Part shown: in pieces, positions 1-8,133 of the stretch
Numbering within the stretch: the first letter of the stretch is position 1
Layout: the number at the start of each line of letters is the position of its first letter
NCBI GenBank assembly: GCA_036392795.1
Contig: DASVXH010000013.1
Location: 1 to 32,594, forward strand
DNA length: 32,594 nucleotides
Direction of reading: 5' to 3'
From: JARIHD01 sp036392795
GTDB lineage: Bacteria; Patescibacteriota; Saccharimonadia; Saccharimonadales; UBA4665
Notes under the pieces: model-generated
Told to the model about the DNA's origin: nothing
Seen by the model: the letters and a program-made list of their open reading frames with translations, nothing else
Databases searched by the model: none
Position numbers and translations under genes: made by a program

Positions 1-920
1 CCGGAGGTTCTAATATTAAAGATGGAGGTTGTGTCAGCTGACGGGGTCATCGTAAATGCACCCTGCAATGTTAGCGATTTGCCGCTGGCGATGGTTGTGT
101 TTTGCTGCAAAGAAATAGAGGTGGCGTTCGTGGTACCTATTTGTAGGGCACCAGCATTGGCACGGTCCAAGATAGGTGCTTGCAGTGCAGTCCCTACTAT
201 ACCGGTTCCCGAGATGTTCAGGTTGCCGGTTTGGGGCGTACCCGGGGTAGAACCTTGCAGTTTTACATAGTTCGCATCGCCGGTACTGCTTGTCAAGAAA
301 CCACAGTTGCTCGAGTTTTGGATACAGAGGGTACCGGCTTCGTTGGGCAAAAGGATACTATTACTGGCAGATTGGGTGGCCCAGCCGAGCGTACTACGGT
401 TGGCGCCATTAGTGTTATTTAGCTGACCCGCGCTGAATGCATAAGGTACGGCGGTAAGCTTCAGACGAGGCGCCATTTCATCGTCCCAGACTACACTACC
501 GGTGCCGCCGATTCTCATAGTTAGCCAGTGCTCCTGATCCCAGTTTATGGTACTACTAAAAGCCGTGACACTACCAAGATTAACGGTCATATATCCATTA
601 ACGACACGTACCTTATCAGAGGTTGTGCGGGTCTCTACCCATTTACACGCGCTATCCCCACTACATGACCCCTGGGAAGAGCCAGTCGAAGAGGATGCGT
701 TGTACAGTTTAAACTCAACATTATATTGCCCGTCTGGAACAATGTTTCCCGCCGCCGTTAAAAGCCGTGCCTGGAAGTTAATTGTACTACTGGCGGCTGC
801 CTCAACGGATTGATTCCTATCAAAAAGTGCAAAAAAACTACTCAGTACCAAAAGGCCCATGGCCGCTAGTTGCAGAACGCGCCAAAAAGTTATTCGTTTT
901 TGTAATATTTGTTTGGTCAT
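1..920 (-). CDS. Secreted repetitive surface protein, N-terminal 306 residues (partial)
   Basis: The frame is open from an ATG at 920 to the left edge, so only the N-terminus is present. The first 45 residues look like a signal peptide: basic start (MTKQILQKR), hydrophobic stretch at about residues 13-33, then an Ala-rich site (VEAAA). The following region reads as a beta-rich domain with WDQEHWLTMRIGG and VPYAFSAG. After about residue 200 the sequence becomes Thr/Ser/Asn/Gly-rich, with phrases such as LQGSTPGTPQTGNLNISGTG and ALQIGTTNATSISLQQNTT. Such phrases are typical of the very large repetitive cell-surface proteins of CPR bacteria, and resemble phage tail-fibre or adhesin repeats. No SD precedes the ATG; the leader is A-rich. 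A role in host attachment is inference from this protein class. The plus-strand frames over this region are shadows. Confidence 0.8.
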   Translation of the reverse strand, partial: MTKQILQKRITFWRVLQLAAMGLLVLSSFFALFDRNQSVEAAASSTINFQARLLTAAGNIVPDGQYNVEFKLYNASSSTGSSQGSCSGDSACKWVETRTTSDKVRVVNGYMTVNLGSVTAFSSTINWDQEHWLTMRIGGTGSVVWDDEMAPRLKLTAVPYAFSAGQLNNTNGANRSTLGWATQSASNSILLPNEAGTLCIQNSSNCGFLTSSTGDANYVKLQGSTPGTPQTGNLNISGTGIVGTALQAPILDRANAGALQIGTTNATSISLQQNTTIASGKSLTLQGAFTMTPSADTTSIFNIRTS

Positions 921-966
921 GACTGATTTTGTTTTTGGATTTTTGTATAGGTATCCGTACTGTATT

Positions 967-995
967 ATTATGGGGCGTCCAACAGAGGAACGCAA
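967..995 (-). promoter_or_regulatory. Candidate promoter of the surface-protein gene
   Basis: On the minus strand TTGCGT (990-995) and CATAAT (967-972) are separated by 17 nt. The start codon is about 47 nt downstream of the -10, across an A-rich leader without an SD. The rest of 921-1150 shows no gene or other structure that I recognise. Confidence 0.4.
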
Positions 996-1149
996 GGCAC
1001 AAAATACACACCGTCAACGCGCTGATCTATCGCTTAGAATCTATTCTCAGAACATAAATGCGTAGTAACCAAAACAACGCTTATGTTTTTCATCTGTCAT
1101 TTGTAATGTTGAAATCTTTCGGTCAATTGTTAGGACAAAATAATAGATG

Positions 1150-1185
1150 TAAAAAAATCAACGAGCATTTTCTGCTCGTTGATTT
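1150..1185 (-). terminator. Intrinsic terminator after rplU
   Basis: The minus strand has an 11-bp perfect stem (1157-1167 with 1173-1183) with a 5-nt loop, followed by seven T (1157-1151). It lies about 20 nt after the rplU stop codon. Confidence 0.85.
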
Positions 1186-1206
1186 ATCCACAGTTGATCG
1201 ATGATT

Positions 1207-1515
1207 TTAGGCGATCTTAGTGATTTTGATTTGGGTGTGGCGTTGACGGTGACCACGAACCTTGTGTACACGCTTTTTGGCTTTGTAACGAATAGAGGTT
1301 ACCTTATCGGCCTTCACTTCGTCTTCGACAATTTCTGCGCTAACTTTTACCTTAGCAACGGTAGGCGTACCAACAGTAACGGCCTCGCCATCGATGACAA
1401 GCAGAGGCTCAAACGTAACTTTTTTTTCGTCAGCGTGCAGCAACTCAACCTCGACCATTTGGCCTTCGGTCACAAGATACTGCTTGCCGCCAGTAGCGAT
1501 TACTGCTTTTTTCAT
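1207..1515 (-). CDS. rplU: 50S ribosomal protein L21
   Basis: This is a full-length L21 of 102 residues, the usual family size. It starts MKKAVIATGGKQYLV, matching the family's 'YAVIxTGGKQYxV' opening. It ends with the basic tail YKAKKRVHKVRGHRQRHTQIKITKI, the 23S-binding part (K-rich, RQRxTxxxI). A weak SD (GAGAG) precedes the ATG. It has its own promoter at 1553-1581 and its own terminator at 1150-1185, so it appears to be a single-gene unit downstream of ileS. In most bacteria rpmA (L27) follows rplU; here the unit ends instead, and the next minus-strand gene is the surface protein. L27 is not in this window. Confidence 0.97.
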   Translation of the reverse strand: MKKAVIATGGKQYLVTEGQMVEVELLHADEKKVTFEPLLVIDGEAVTVGTPTVAKVKVSAEIVEDEVKADKVTSIRYKAKKRVHKVRGHRQRHTQIKITKIA

Positions 1516-1552
1516 ACGTTTTACTCTCTTACAAGAATTTAACTACCATCAG

Positions 1553-1581
1553 ATAGTATCAGATATAGCCCCATCTGTAAA
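1553..1581 (-). promoter_or_regulatory. Sigma70-type promoter of rplU
   Basis: TTTACA (1576-1581) and TACTAT (1553-1558) on the minus strand, spacer exactly 17 nt. The predicted start lies about 30 nt before the rplU ATG. Confidence 0.7.
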
Positions 1582-1599
1582 GTAGCTACACGCCACAAC

Positions 1600-4506
1600 C
1601 TAGGCTTTTTCGAGTGAAACCGTTAGTGGAGCATCTTCGACAATGCACGACGCCTCGTAGGCGTGAGTCTGGTCAAAGTCCAGGCTGACCGCCAAGGTCT
1701 CGGTAGTAATTGTGTTGCGATGCTCCTCAATAGCCTGCCGCAACCCCTCATCGGTCGTCGAAAGACTCAATACTATTCGATCATCCACGTCCAGACCAGC
1801 ATCCTTCCGAGCATTCTGAACATTTCTGATAACCTCGCGGACCATCCCTTCACGCCTTAAATCATTGTCGATCTCAAGGTCCATCTGCAATATTAAATCG
1901 TCACTGTCGTCATCGACTGCGGAGTCCTTATCACTAAATAGAACTGATTTTATATTTAACTCCTCGGTAAAAATATCCTCGAAGCGCTTTAGACCCCTTG
2001 CCTGTTTGCCTCCAACCTTCGCGCTTCGAAGTGGCTGACGCACTTTTATCCGCGCCTCGGCACGTTGGGACAAGCCTTCGGTGATCAGATCGCGCAGTGA
2101 CTGCATCTGATTAACCAATTGTTCGTCGATCTGACCCGTCTTTGGCCAGTCACGCAGATGCACCGATTCACCACCGGTTAATTTCTGGTACAATTCCTCA
2201 GCCAAAAATGGTGTGAAGGGGGCCATTACGTGTGCCAGCTGCACCAGGACGTAGTGCAGAGTGCGATAAGCGGATTGCTTATCTGTGTCGCTGTCGCTTT
2301 TCCAAAAACGACGACGCGAGCGGCGCACATACCAGTTAGAAGCGTCCTCAATGAAGGGGAGGATCGGCTTCATGGCATTAGGGAGGTCGTATGCTTCGAT
2401 ATGATAAGAAACCTCAGCCATCAGCTGATGCAGACGTGAAACAATCCACTGATCTAACGGATTGTCCAGCTCATTAGTGGGGTCACTTAAATCACCATTC
2501 CACTCCCATCCATCAACATCGGCATATAGCGTAAAGAAGTCGTACATATTCCAGACCATACTGAGCTTGCGGGCCACGTCGCTGACATCTTTATCCTGCA
2601 AGGCAAAGTCCTCACCGTTCAACACTGGCGAACTCAAGAGCAAAAATCGCAATGAATCAGCTGAATATTGATCCATCAGTTCGTTTGGGTCTGTGTAGTT
2701 ACCGTAACTTTTGCTCATCTTGCGGCCGTCATTGCCGGCTAGCGTACCAGTGGTGATGACATTTTTAAAGGCATTTTTGCCAAACAAGCCAACACTAACA
2801 GCATGAACGTAGTAAAACCAGGCGCGCACCTGACCAACATACTCAACGATAAAGTCGCCAGGAAAATTCTGCTCAAACTTTTCAACATTTTCAAAAGGAT
2901 AATGGAACTGAGCGAAAGGCATTGAACCGCTTTCGAACCAACAGTCCATAACCTTATCTATCCTCTTATATTCGACGCCATCTATAGTAAATGTTACATC
3001 ATCTACCCAGGGTCGGTGGTAGTCATTCAACTCGCAGCCACTTAATTCTTTGAGTTCGGCATAACTACCGACAACTTTGACATGCTCTATGCCGCCTTTG
3101 TCAGTCCCCTTCCAAACTGGCATGGCTGTCGCCCAAAAACGATCGCGGCTCATATTCCAGTCCGGTGCGGTTTCGATGGTTTTTGCAAAACGACCGTGCT
3201 TTAGGTGGGATGGAAACCATTCAATATTTTCATTCTCGGCCAACATATCAGCACGCTGACTCTCGATATCCATAAACCAACTTGGGTGAGCCCGGTACAT
3301 CAATTTAGTACCACAGCGATAACAGTGGGGATAGCTGTGGCGAATGTAATCAATCTTCCAGACAACTCCCCGCTCATGCAAGGTTTTGGCAATGGTCTTG
3401 TTAATCTCCCAAACGTTTGCGCCCTTCCATTCGGTCTGGTTATAAAGACCGCTCTCATCGATTACATGAACGACCGGCACTTGGTGCTCCTGTGCCAAAA
3501 CAAAATCTTCTTCACCATAAGCGGGAGCCAAATGGACGATGCCCGAACCATCTTCAGCACTCACATAGTCGGCGTGCCAGATTTGATGGGCATTTTCACC
3601 CCTATTTTTAAAGAGTGGCTCATAATGCTTGCCCACTAGCTCTTTACCTTTTAGATTTCGCAGCAACTTATACGAAAGAGGCTGATGCTTTTCGTCTGTC
3701 AATACCTTTTCCACCAGGTCTTTTGCCACAATTAGTTTCTGGCCATCTTCCAACTGTATCTCTGAGTAATCAAAATCCTGATTAACTGCAACGGCAGTGT
3801 TAGCCGGCAGTGTCCAAGGAGTTGTTGTCCAGGCGAGCAGACAGGTATCTTCACCTACGAGTTTAAACTTTACGTACACGCTAGGATCAGTAACATCTTG
3901 ATAGGATCCAGCGTCCATAGTAACCTCCGCCTTAGATAGCGGAGTCGCGTCACGGGTACAGTACATCAACACCCGCTCGCCTTCGTAGATCTTACCTTTG
4001 TCGTAAAGCTGCTTGAATGCCCACCAGACAGACTCCATATACTCTTTGTCCATGGTTTTGTAAGCACCCCTAAAATCAACCCAGCGACCGACACGGTCAA
4101 TCGTGTCTTCCCAAAGAGAGCTAGTCAGCACCATATTCTCGCGGTTGGCCTTAATGTAGTCTTCCAGACTGATTTTGGTACCGATCTCACGGCGATCGGT
4201 AATACCCAATTTTTTCTCTGTAAAAACCTCGGCTGGCAATCCATGGCAATCCCATCCCCACACGCGTTCAACGCGCTTGCCTTTCATTGTCCAATATCGT
4301 GGCACAGCGTCTTTGACGATAGAGCTTAGCAGCGTACCATGGTGTGGTACACCGCTAATAAACGGCGGCCCGTCATAAAAAACATAGCCATTCTCTTTCG
4401 CTCGATTGTCGATCGACTTTTCGAATGTCCGATGTTTTTTCCAATAATGCACCAGATCTTTTTCGTATTCTATGGCCCGACGGCGTGTCCCTTTTTTGAA
4501 TTTCAT
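1600..4506 (-). CDS. ileS: Isoleucine--tRNA ligase, class Ia, type 2 (eukaryote-like) form
   Basis: The enzyme charges tRNA-Ile with isoleucine in the cytoplasm. The 968-residue protein has the class I core: the HIGH-region segment GVPHHGTLLS (HHGT at residues 55-58), the GWDCHGLPAE motif near 84-93, an editing domain (WTTTPWTLPANTA near 226-239), and KMSKS at 596-600, followed by the tRNA-binding C-terminus. The GWDCHG and FGNL-free layout and lack of a C-terminal Zn finger fit the IleRS2 group found in eukaryotes and some bacteria. The last residue of HxGH is Thr instead of His, which is unusual. A strong SD (AGGAGG) lies 6 nt before the ATG. Expression is probably controlled by the T-box leader at 4507-4744. 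Confidence 0.97.
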   Translation of the reverse strand: MKFKKGTRRRAIEYEKDLVHYWKKHRTFEKSIDNRAKENGYVFYDGPPFISGVPHHGTLLSSIVKDAVPRYWTMKGKRVERVWGWDCHGLPAEVFTEKKLGITDRREIGTKISLEDYIKANRENMVLTSSLWEDTIDRVGRWVDFRGAYKTMDKEYMESVWWAFKQLYDKGKIYEGERVLMYCTRDATPLSKAEVTMDAGSYQDVTDPSVYVKFKLVGEDTCLLAWTTTPWTLPANTAVAVNQDFDYSEIQLEDGQKLIVAKDLVEKVLTDEKHQPLSYKLLRNLKGKELVGKHYEPLFKNRGENAHQIWHADYVSAEDGSGIVHLAPAYGEEDFVLAQEHQVPVVHVIDESGLYNQTEWKGANVWEINKTIAKTLHERGVVWKIDYIRHSYPHCYRCGTKLMYRAHPSWFMDIESQRADMLAENENIEWFPSHLKHGRFAKTIETAPDWNMSRDRFWATAMPVWKGTDKGGIEHVKVVGSYAELKELSGCELNDYHRPWVDDVTFTIDGVEYKRIDKVMDCWFESGSMPFAQFHYPFENVEKFEQNFPGDFIVEYVGQVRAWFYYVHAVSVGLFGKNAFKNVITTGTLAGNDGRKMSKSYGNYTDPNELMDQYSADSLRFLLLSSPVLNGEDFALQDKDVSDVARKLSMVWNMYDFFTLYADVDGWEWNGDLSDPTNELDNPLDQWIVSRLHQLMAEVSYHIEAYDLPNAMKPILPFIEDASNWYVRRSRRRFWKSDSDTDKQSAYRTLHYVLVQLAHVMAPFTPFLAEELYQKLTGGESVHLRDWPKTGQIDEQLVNQMQSLRDLITEGLSQRAEARIKVRQPLRSAKVGGKQARGLKRFEDIFTEELNIKSVLFSDKDSAVDDDSDDLILQMDLEIDNDLRREGMVREVIRNVQNARKDAGLDVDDRIVLSLSTTDEGLRQAIEEHRNTITTETLAVSLDFDQTHAYEASCIVEDAPLTVSLEKA

Positions 4507-4744
4507 CTTTTCCTCCTAAAGAAAAAGTCATCTCTTTTGTCTGTTGGAATCCCGATTATGGGACGGTACCATCCAACTTCCAAAAGAGATGACTCTTTGG
4601 CGCTTAGTTTTTAGCCATTACGGAGCTAGGCCGTCGGATTCTACTCCTGTTTTGGAAAACGTCAAAAACAGTTTCTTTCCGCTGCTTCGTGGTTGATAGC
4701 CACTCACCTCATGTTAAGAGAATGCATTTTGTTACAACAGTAAC
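4507..4744 (-). promoter_or_regulatory. T-box riboswitch leader for tRNA-Ile, upstream of ileS
   Basis: Read on the minus strand, the leader has T-box parts in the right order. A specifier-type hairpin (4689-4703) shows loop CTATCAA with the Ile codon ATC at 4697-4695. A Stem IIA/B-like pseudoknot can form between CTGTTTT and AAAACAG, with a GGAAA/TTTCC stem. A Stem III-like hairpin follows (GGAG/CTCC). The antiterminator has helix A1 (GTTGGA/TCCAAC), the 7-nt bulge TGGTACC (4571-4565) and helix A2 (GTCCC/GGGAT). TGGT pairs with an ACCA acceptor end, which fits tRNA-Ile with discriminator A. Stem I is short, with the codon in a terminal loop, resembling the ultrashort actinobacterial ileS T-boxes. 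Confidence 0.85.
4521..4594 (-). terminator. T-box terminator stem
   Basis: A perfect 14-bp stem (4581-4594 with 4526-4539) is followed by TTTTC on the minus strand. It encloses the antiterminator and does not overlap it. Its 5' strand can alternatively pair with upstream bases in a local hairpin (4580-4600, CCAAAGAG with CTCTTTTGG). Confidence 0.7.
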
Positions 4745-4750
4745 ACCTCT

Positions 4751-4779
4751 AATATACTGCATTTTTTGCTGAACAGCAA
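4751..4779 (-). promoter_or_regulatory. Promoter of the T-box/ileS transcript
   Basis: TTGCTG (4774-4779) and TATATT (4751-4756) on the minus strand, 17-nt spacer, directly after the stop codon of the upstream gene. The predicted start at about 4744 places it at the 5' end of the T-box leader. Confidence 0.65.
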
Positions 4780-4782
4780 ATT

Positions 4783-5055
4783 TTAGGAATGTGCGTAGGC
4801 CGCAACTTCGGCCATAAGTGGCAACGGTTCACCTTGCCAAGAATTAAGTGCCCGCCCATCATCACCAAGAACCAAGATAGACGGAAAGGCCCAAATGTCA
4901 TACAACGAAGCCATCGCAGCTCCATCACGCGTATTGAGACTGAGCAGTTCTATTTTGCCGCTTAGAGCATCGTGTTGGTGCTCAAAATCACGAACAAACG
5001 TCTCGACGAGCGTTGCGTGTTCCGAGTCAGGACGATAAAGGATAAGCACCTTCAT
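4783..5055 (-). CDS. Small thioredoxin-fold protein without active-site cysteines
   Basis: The 90-residue protein opens with a beta-strand and turn (MKVLILYRPDSEH). Near residues 55-65 it has WAFPSILVLGDDG, which resembles the cis-proline segment of thioredoxins, and it continues with a WQGEPLP turn. There are no cysteines, so a CxxC redox function is excluded; a structural or binding role is more likely. No clear SD is seen (TAGGG near the ATG). It lies between the nrdJ terminator and the ileS T-box promoter, so it is probably transcribed alone. Proximity to the ribonucleotide reductase gene suggests a link to nrdJ, but the missing cysteines speak against it being the reductant. Fold assignment is by eye. 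Confidence 0.7.
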   Translation of the reverse strand: MKVLILYRPDSEHATLVETFVRDFEHQHDALSGKIELLSLNTRDGAAMASLYDIWAFPSILVLGDDGRALNSWQGEPLPLMAEVAAYAHS

Positions 5056-5069
5056 TACCCTAGGAGCTT

Positions 5070-5075
5070 ATCATA
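5070..5075 (-). promoter_or_regulatory. Candidate -10 element of the thioredoxin-fold gene
   Basis: TATGAT on the minus strand, 14 nt before the ATG and downstream of the nrdJ terminator. No convincing -35 is present, so this is tentative. Confidence 0.35.
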
Positions 5076-5100
5076 CGGAAGCAAAGTCACGCAAGGAACA

Positions 5101-5132
5101 ACAACACCCGCCTTTCCTAAAGCGGGTGTTGT
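5101..5132 (-). terminator. Intrinsic terminator after nrdJ
   Basis: An 11-bp perfect GC-rich stem (5101-5111 with 5122-5132) with a 10-nt loop is followed on the minus strand by T-rich sequence (TGTTGTTCC). It begins about 30 nt after the nrdJ stop codon. The flank on the other strand is also T-rich. Confidence 0.75.
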
Positions 5133-5163
5133 ATTTGTTTTGGCTCCTGACGGAAGCCTAGGC

Positions 5164-7983
5164 CTAGCTACAGCCGGTAGTCGAACCACAGCTTGAGCAG
5201 ACATAGCAACTGCCAGCCCGCTGGGTCTGATTGCCGCAATTGTAGCACAGAGGCGCAGCACTGTCGGCTGTAGTCTTTTTGGCTACAGCTGTGGTATCAG
5301 TTTCTTTTGCTGTCACAGCGCTGGCCTGGGCAACTTCCTGAATTGGCGTGGCCTTTTCTGTGGTATCAATCAACTGCCCCGCTTCTGACCGGTCGTCGGT
5401 AAGCAGCATAGTCTGTTGCTCGTCGGGCATGTCGTCAATTGATGCCAGACCAAGCTCCAGACGATCATCGAAGCTTAGGTAGTCCAATGCCAAGCGACGA
5501 AAGATGTAGTCAGTAATAGAACTGGCAGTGCGAATATCTGGATCGTCGGTAATGCCGGCGGGTGCAAAGCTACTACTCATCAGCGTCTTCACATAGCTCT
5601 TGAGTGGCACGCCGTACTGCAAACCATGACTTACAGAGATAGCAAACGAATCCATGAGGCCAGATAATGTCGAACCCTGCTTTGATACGCTCACAAACAG
5701 TTCACCAGGAGTACCATCTTCGTACTCGCTAACCGTAAAGAATCCTTTGAGGTCAGCCAGGTTGAACTTGTAAGTCCGGCTATTGCGGCGGCGAGGCAGC
5801 AAGCGACGGACTGCGCCTTTCACCATAATCCGATCGGTTACGGTTTCGGCGGTGGCTACAGGAGTCGGGGCCGTTTGGACCGCAGGGACTTCCGGCGTCT
5901 TTTCTTTCTTTTTACCAGAAAGCGGCTGCGCTACCTTACAGTTATCGCGGTATATGGCGATCGCCTTCAGACCCAATCTCCAGGCGTCAGTATGAAGTTT
6001 TTCAACCTCTTCGACGGTAGCATCCTCGGGCATGTTAACGGTTTTGCTGATTGCACCAGAGATAAATGGCTGTACAGCGCCCATCATCTTGACGTGACCA
6101 AGGTAGTGAATGGCGTTGTCGCCAACAGCACACGCAAACACATTGTAATGCTGCTCTTTAAGGTGCGGTGCTCCAATAACAGTATTGTGCTCAAAGATAT
6201 AGTCAACAATCTCCCTTGCTTGCTCCGGGGTATAACCCATAGTCTTGAGCGCGCGAGGGACGGTTTGGTTTACAATGGCCATAGAACCGCCACCCACCAA
6301 ATTCTTGTGCTTAACAAGGGCGAAATCCGGCTCGATTCCCGTAGTATCGCAGTCCATCATCAGACCGATAGTACCGGTCGGTGCCAGTACGCTGGCCTGG
6401 GAATTGCGAACACCATACACTTCGCCCAACTCAACCGCTTCATCCCAAGCGGATGCGGCGGCGTTAAGAAGCTCTTCGGACACTAAGCCAGCATCTATAT
6501 GCGAAACAGCCTCGCGGTGCATACGCAACACACTCAGCATACCTTCACGGTCTTTGCGGAAGCCAGCAAAGGGACCGACACGCTTAGCCATCTTGGCACT
6601 TGTAGCGTACGAATGACCCGTCAGCAGCGCGGTAATGGCAGCAGCCTGGGCTCGGCCCTCGTCGGAATCATAAGGCAAACCCTGAGCCATCAAAAGAGCG
6701 CCTAGGTTGGCGTAACCAATACCCAATTCACGGAAAGCTTTGGCATTCTTGGTAATCCCTTCCGTAGGATAAGCCGAATAGCCGACCAGGATTTCCTGTG
6801 CGGTAAAGATAATCTCCACCGTACGTTTGAAGGCTTCAATATCAAAGGTATTGTCCTCGCGCAGGTATTGCAGGAGATTGATTGACGCCAGATTACAGGC
6901 CGAGTTGTCCAGGTGCATGTACTCACTACAAGGGTTACTACCATTAATTCGTCCCGCCTTTGGCGTGGTGTGCCAGCGGTTTATGGTTGTGTCAAACTGC
7001 ATGCCCGGGTCTGCACAGGCCCATGAAGCTTCAGCAACTTGGTGGAAAAGATCACGAGCCTTTACGGTCTTAACCGTCTCTCCGGTTTTAACGGCCTTCA
7101 GATTCCAGTCCTCGTCGTTTTCCACGGCGCGCATAAAATCATCGGTTACACGAACGGAGTTGTTGGCATTTTGATACTGAACCGAAACAATGTCGCGGCC
7201 ATCAAGCGTCATGTCAAAACCAGCGTCACGAAGAGCACGGATTTTTTCTTCTTCGCGTTTTTTGATGTCGATAAATTCAAGAACGTCCGGGTGATCGATA
7301 TTTAGGATCACCATTTTAGCGGCGCGGCGAGTTTTACCACCACTTTTGATGGCACCAGCAACAGAGTCAGCGCCACGCATAAAGCTAATGGGACCCGAAG
7401 CCTTGCCAGCACTTTTACCCAGCATTTCAAAGGATGAACGAATCGTACTTATATTAAGTCCAGCGCCCGAACCACCCTTAAAGATCACACCTTCCTCTTT
7501 GTACCAGTTCAAAATCGATTCCATCGTGTCTTCGACCTTTAGAATAAAGCAGGCGCTTGCTTGTTGTGCGCGCTCTGGCGCGCCGATATTGAACCACACA
7601 GGAGAGTTGAAAGCAGCTCGCTGTGTCGCCAGAACATATTTTAGCTCTTCCCGGTAATCTTCGGCTTCTCCTTCGGATTCGAAGTAGCCTTCCTGTAAAC
7701 CGTGGCGGGTTACGGTGTCAGCAACACGATCGATTAGATGACGCAACGAAGTTTCGCGCTCAGAACTGCCGGGCGTACCACAAAAGTACTTTTGGGCCAC
7801 GATATTAATCGCGTTGAGCGACCAGCCTTCCGGAAATTCTACATCTTTTTGCTCAAAAACAGGCTTGCCTGACGCAGGATTCTTGATGATTGAATCTTGC
7901 TTTGACCACCGCAGTAGGTCATAAGCTTTGCTTTTTGGCGGGGTGAAAAATCTACCCGCCAGAAGACTGGTTGTTTGTCCCAT
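5164..7983 (-). CDS. nrdJ: Adenosylcobalamin-dependent (class II) ribonucleotide reductase
   Basis: The enzyme reduces ribonucleotides to deoxyribonucleotides using adenosylcobalamin as radical generator, without oxygen or a separate radical subunit. The 939-residue protein shows family motifs in order: NSPVWFNIG near 125, ACFILKVEDTMESI near 145, FKGGSGAGLNIS near 170, and NPCSEYMHLDNSACNLASIN near 350, the active-site region. LAPTGTIG and IYRDNCKVAQPLSG follow. The C-terminus ends in a cysteine-rich tail (CYNCGN, CYVCSSCGSTTGC), as in long class II enzymes where it serves zinc binding and re-reduction. nrdR, its usual repressor, lies immediately upstream. A putative promoter and a leader of about 140 nt precede it. 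Because Saccharibacteria are not known to make B12, the cofactor is probably taken from outside (inference). Confidence 0.97.
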   Translation of the reverse strand: MGQTTSLLAGRFFTPPKSKAYDLLRWSKQDSIIKNPASGKPVFEQKDVEFPEGWSLNAINIVAQKYFCGTPGSSERETSLRHLIDRVADTVTRHGLQEGYFESEGEAEDYREELKYVLATQRAAFNSPVWFNIGAPERAQQASACFILKVEDTMESILNWYKEEGVIFKGGSGAGLNISTIRSSFEMLGKSAGKASGPISFMRGADSVAGAIKSGGKTRRAAKMVILNIDHPDVLEFIDIKKREEEKIRALRDAGFDMTLDGRDIVSVQYQNANNSVRVTDDFMRAVENDEDWNLKAVKTGETVKTVKARDLFHQVAEASWACADPGMQFDTTINRWHTTPKAGRINGSNPCSEYMHLDNSACNLASINLLQYLREDNTFDIEAFKRTVEIIFTAQEILVGYSAYPTEGITKNAKAFRELGIGYANLGALLMAQGLPYDSDEGRAQAAAITALLTGHSYATSAKMAKRVGPFAGFRKDREGMLSVLRMHREAVSHIDAGLVSEELLNAAASAWDEAVELGEVYGVRNSQASVLAPTGTIGLMMDCDTTGIEPDFALVKHKNLVGGGSMAIVNQTVPRALKTMGYTPEQAREIVDYIFEHNTVIGAPHLKEQHYNVFACAVGDNAIHYLGHVKMMGAVQPFISGAISKTVNMPEDATVEEVEKLHTDAWRLGLKAIAIYRDNCKVAQPLSGKKKEKTPEVPAVQTAPTPVATAETVTDRIMVKGAVRRLLPRRRNSRTYKFNLADLKGFFTVSEYEDGTPGELFVSVSKQGSTLSGLMDSFAISVSHGLQYGVPLKSYVKTLMSSSFAPAGITDDPDIRTASSITDYIFRRLALDYLSFDDRLELGLASIDDMPDEQQTMLLTDDRSEAGQLIDTTEKATPIQEVAQASAVTAKETDTTAVAKKTTADSAAPLCYNCGNQTQRAGSCYVCSSCGSTTGCS

Positions 7984-8127
7984 AGTACCCTCTCACTTTT
8001 TTACGTCCCCTAGTCTCCCCCCAGAAGGACATTGATATTTTTTGTAGTATTTGTTTAGAGTTGCAAGCTGCCCATGAAAGCTCCCTTTATGGACGCTGTC
8101 AGCTCCCCTTCAGGCCTCATACTCTGT
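7984..8127 (-). other. Long nrdJ leader with possible hairpins
   Basis: The untranslated region before nrdJ can form a hairpin from GTCCAT-AAAG with CTTT-C-ATGGGC, and a second one near the start codon (GTCC with GGAC around a G-rich loop). I do not recognise a B12 box or another riboswitch core. A weak SD (GAGAGGG) precedes the ATG. Confidence 0.35.
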
Positions 8128-8133
8128 GTATTA

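Noticed and set aside
859..1065. 68-codon plus-strand frame near the surface-protein start
   Set aside because: It overlaps the signal-peptide region of the minus-strand gene and has no SD or recognisable sequence.
5055..5261. 68-codon minus-strand frame across the nrdJ end
   Set aside because: It runs through the nrdJ terminator and the end of nrdJ in another frame.
5875..6486. 203-codon and neighbouring plus-strand frames inside nrdJ
   Set aside because: They are antisense shadows of nrdJ without start signals or recognisable sequence.
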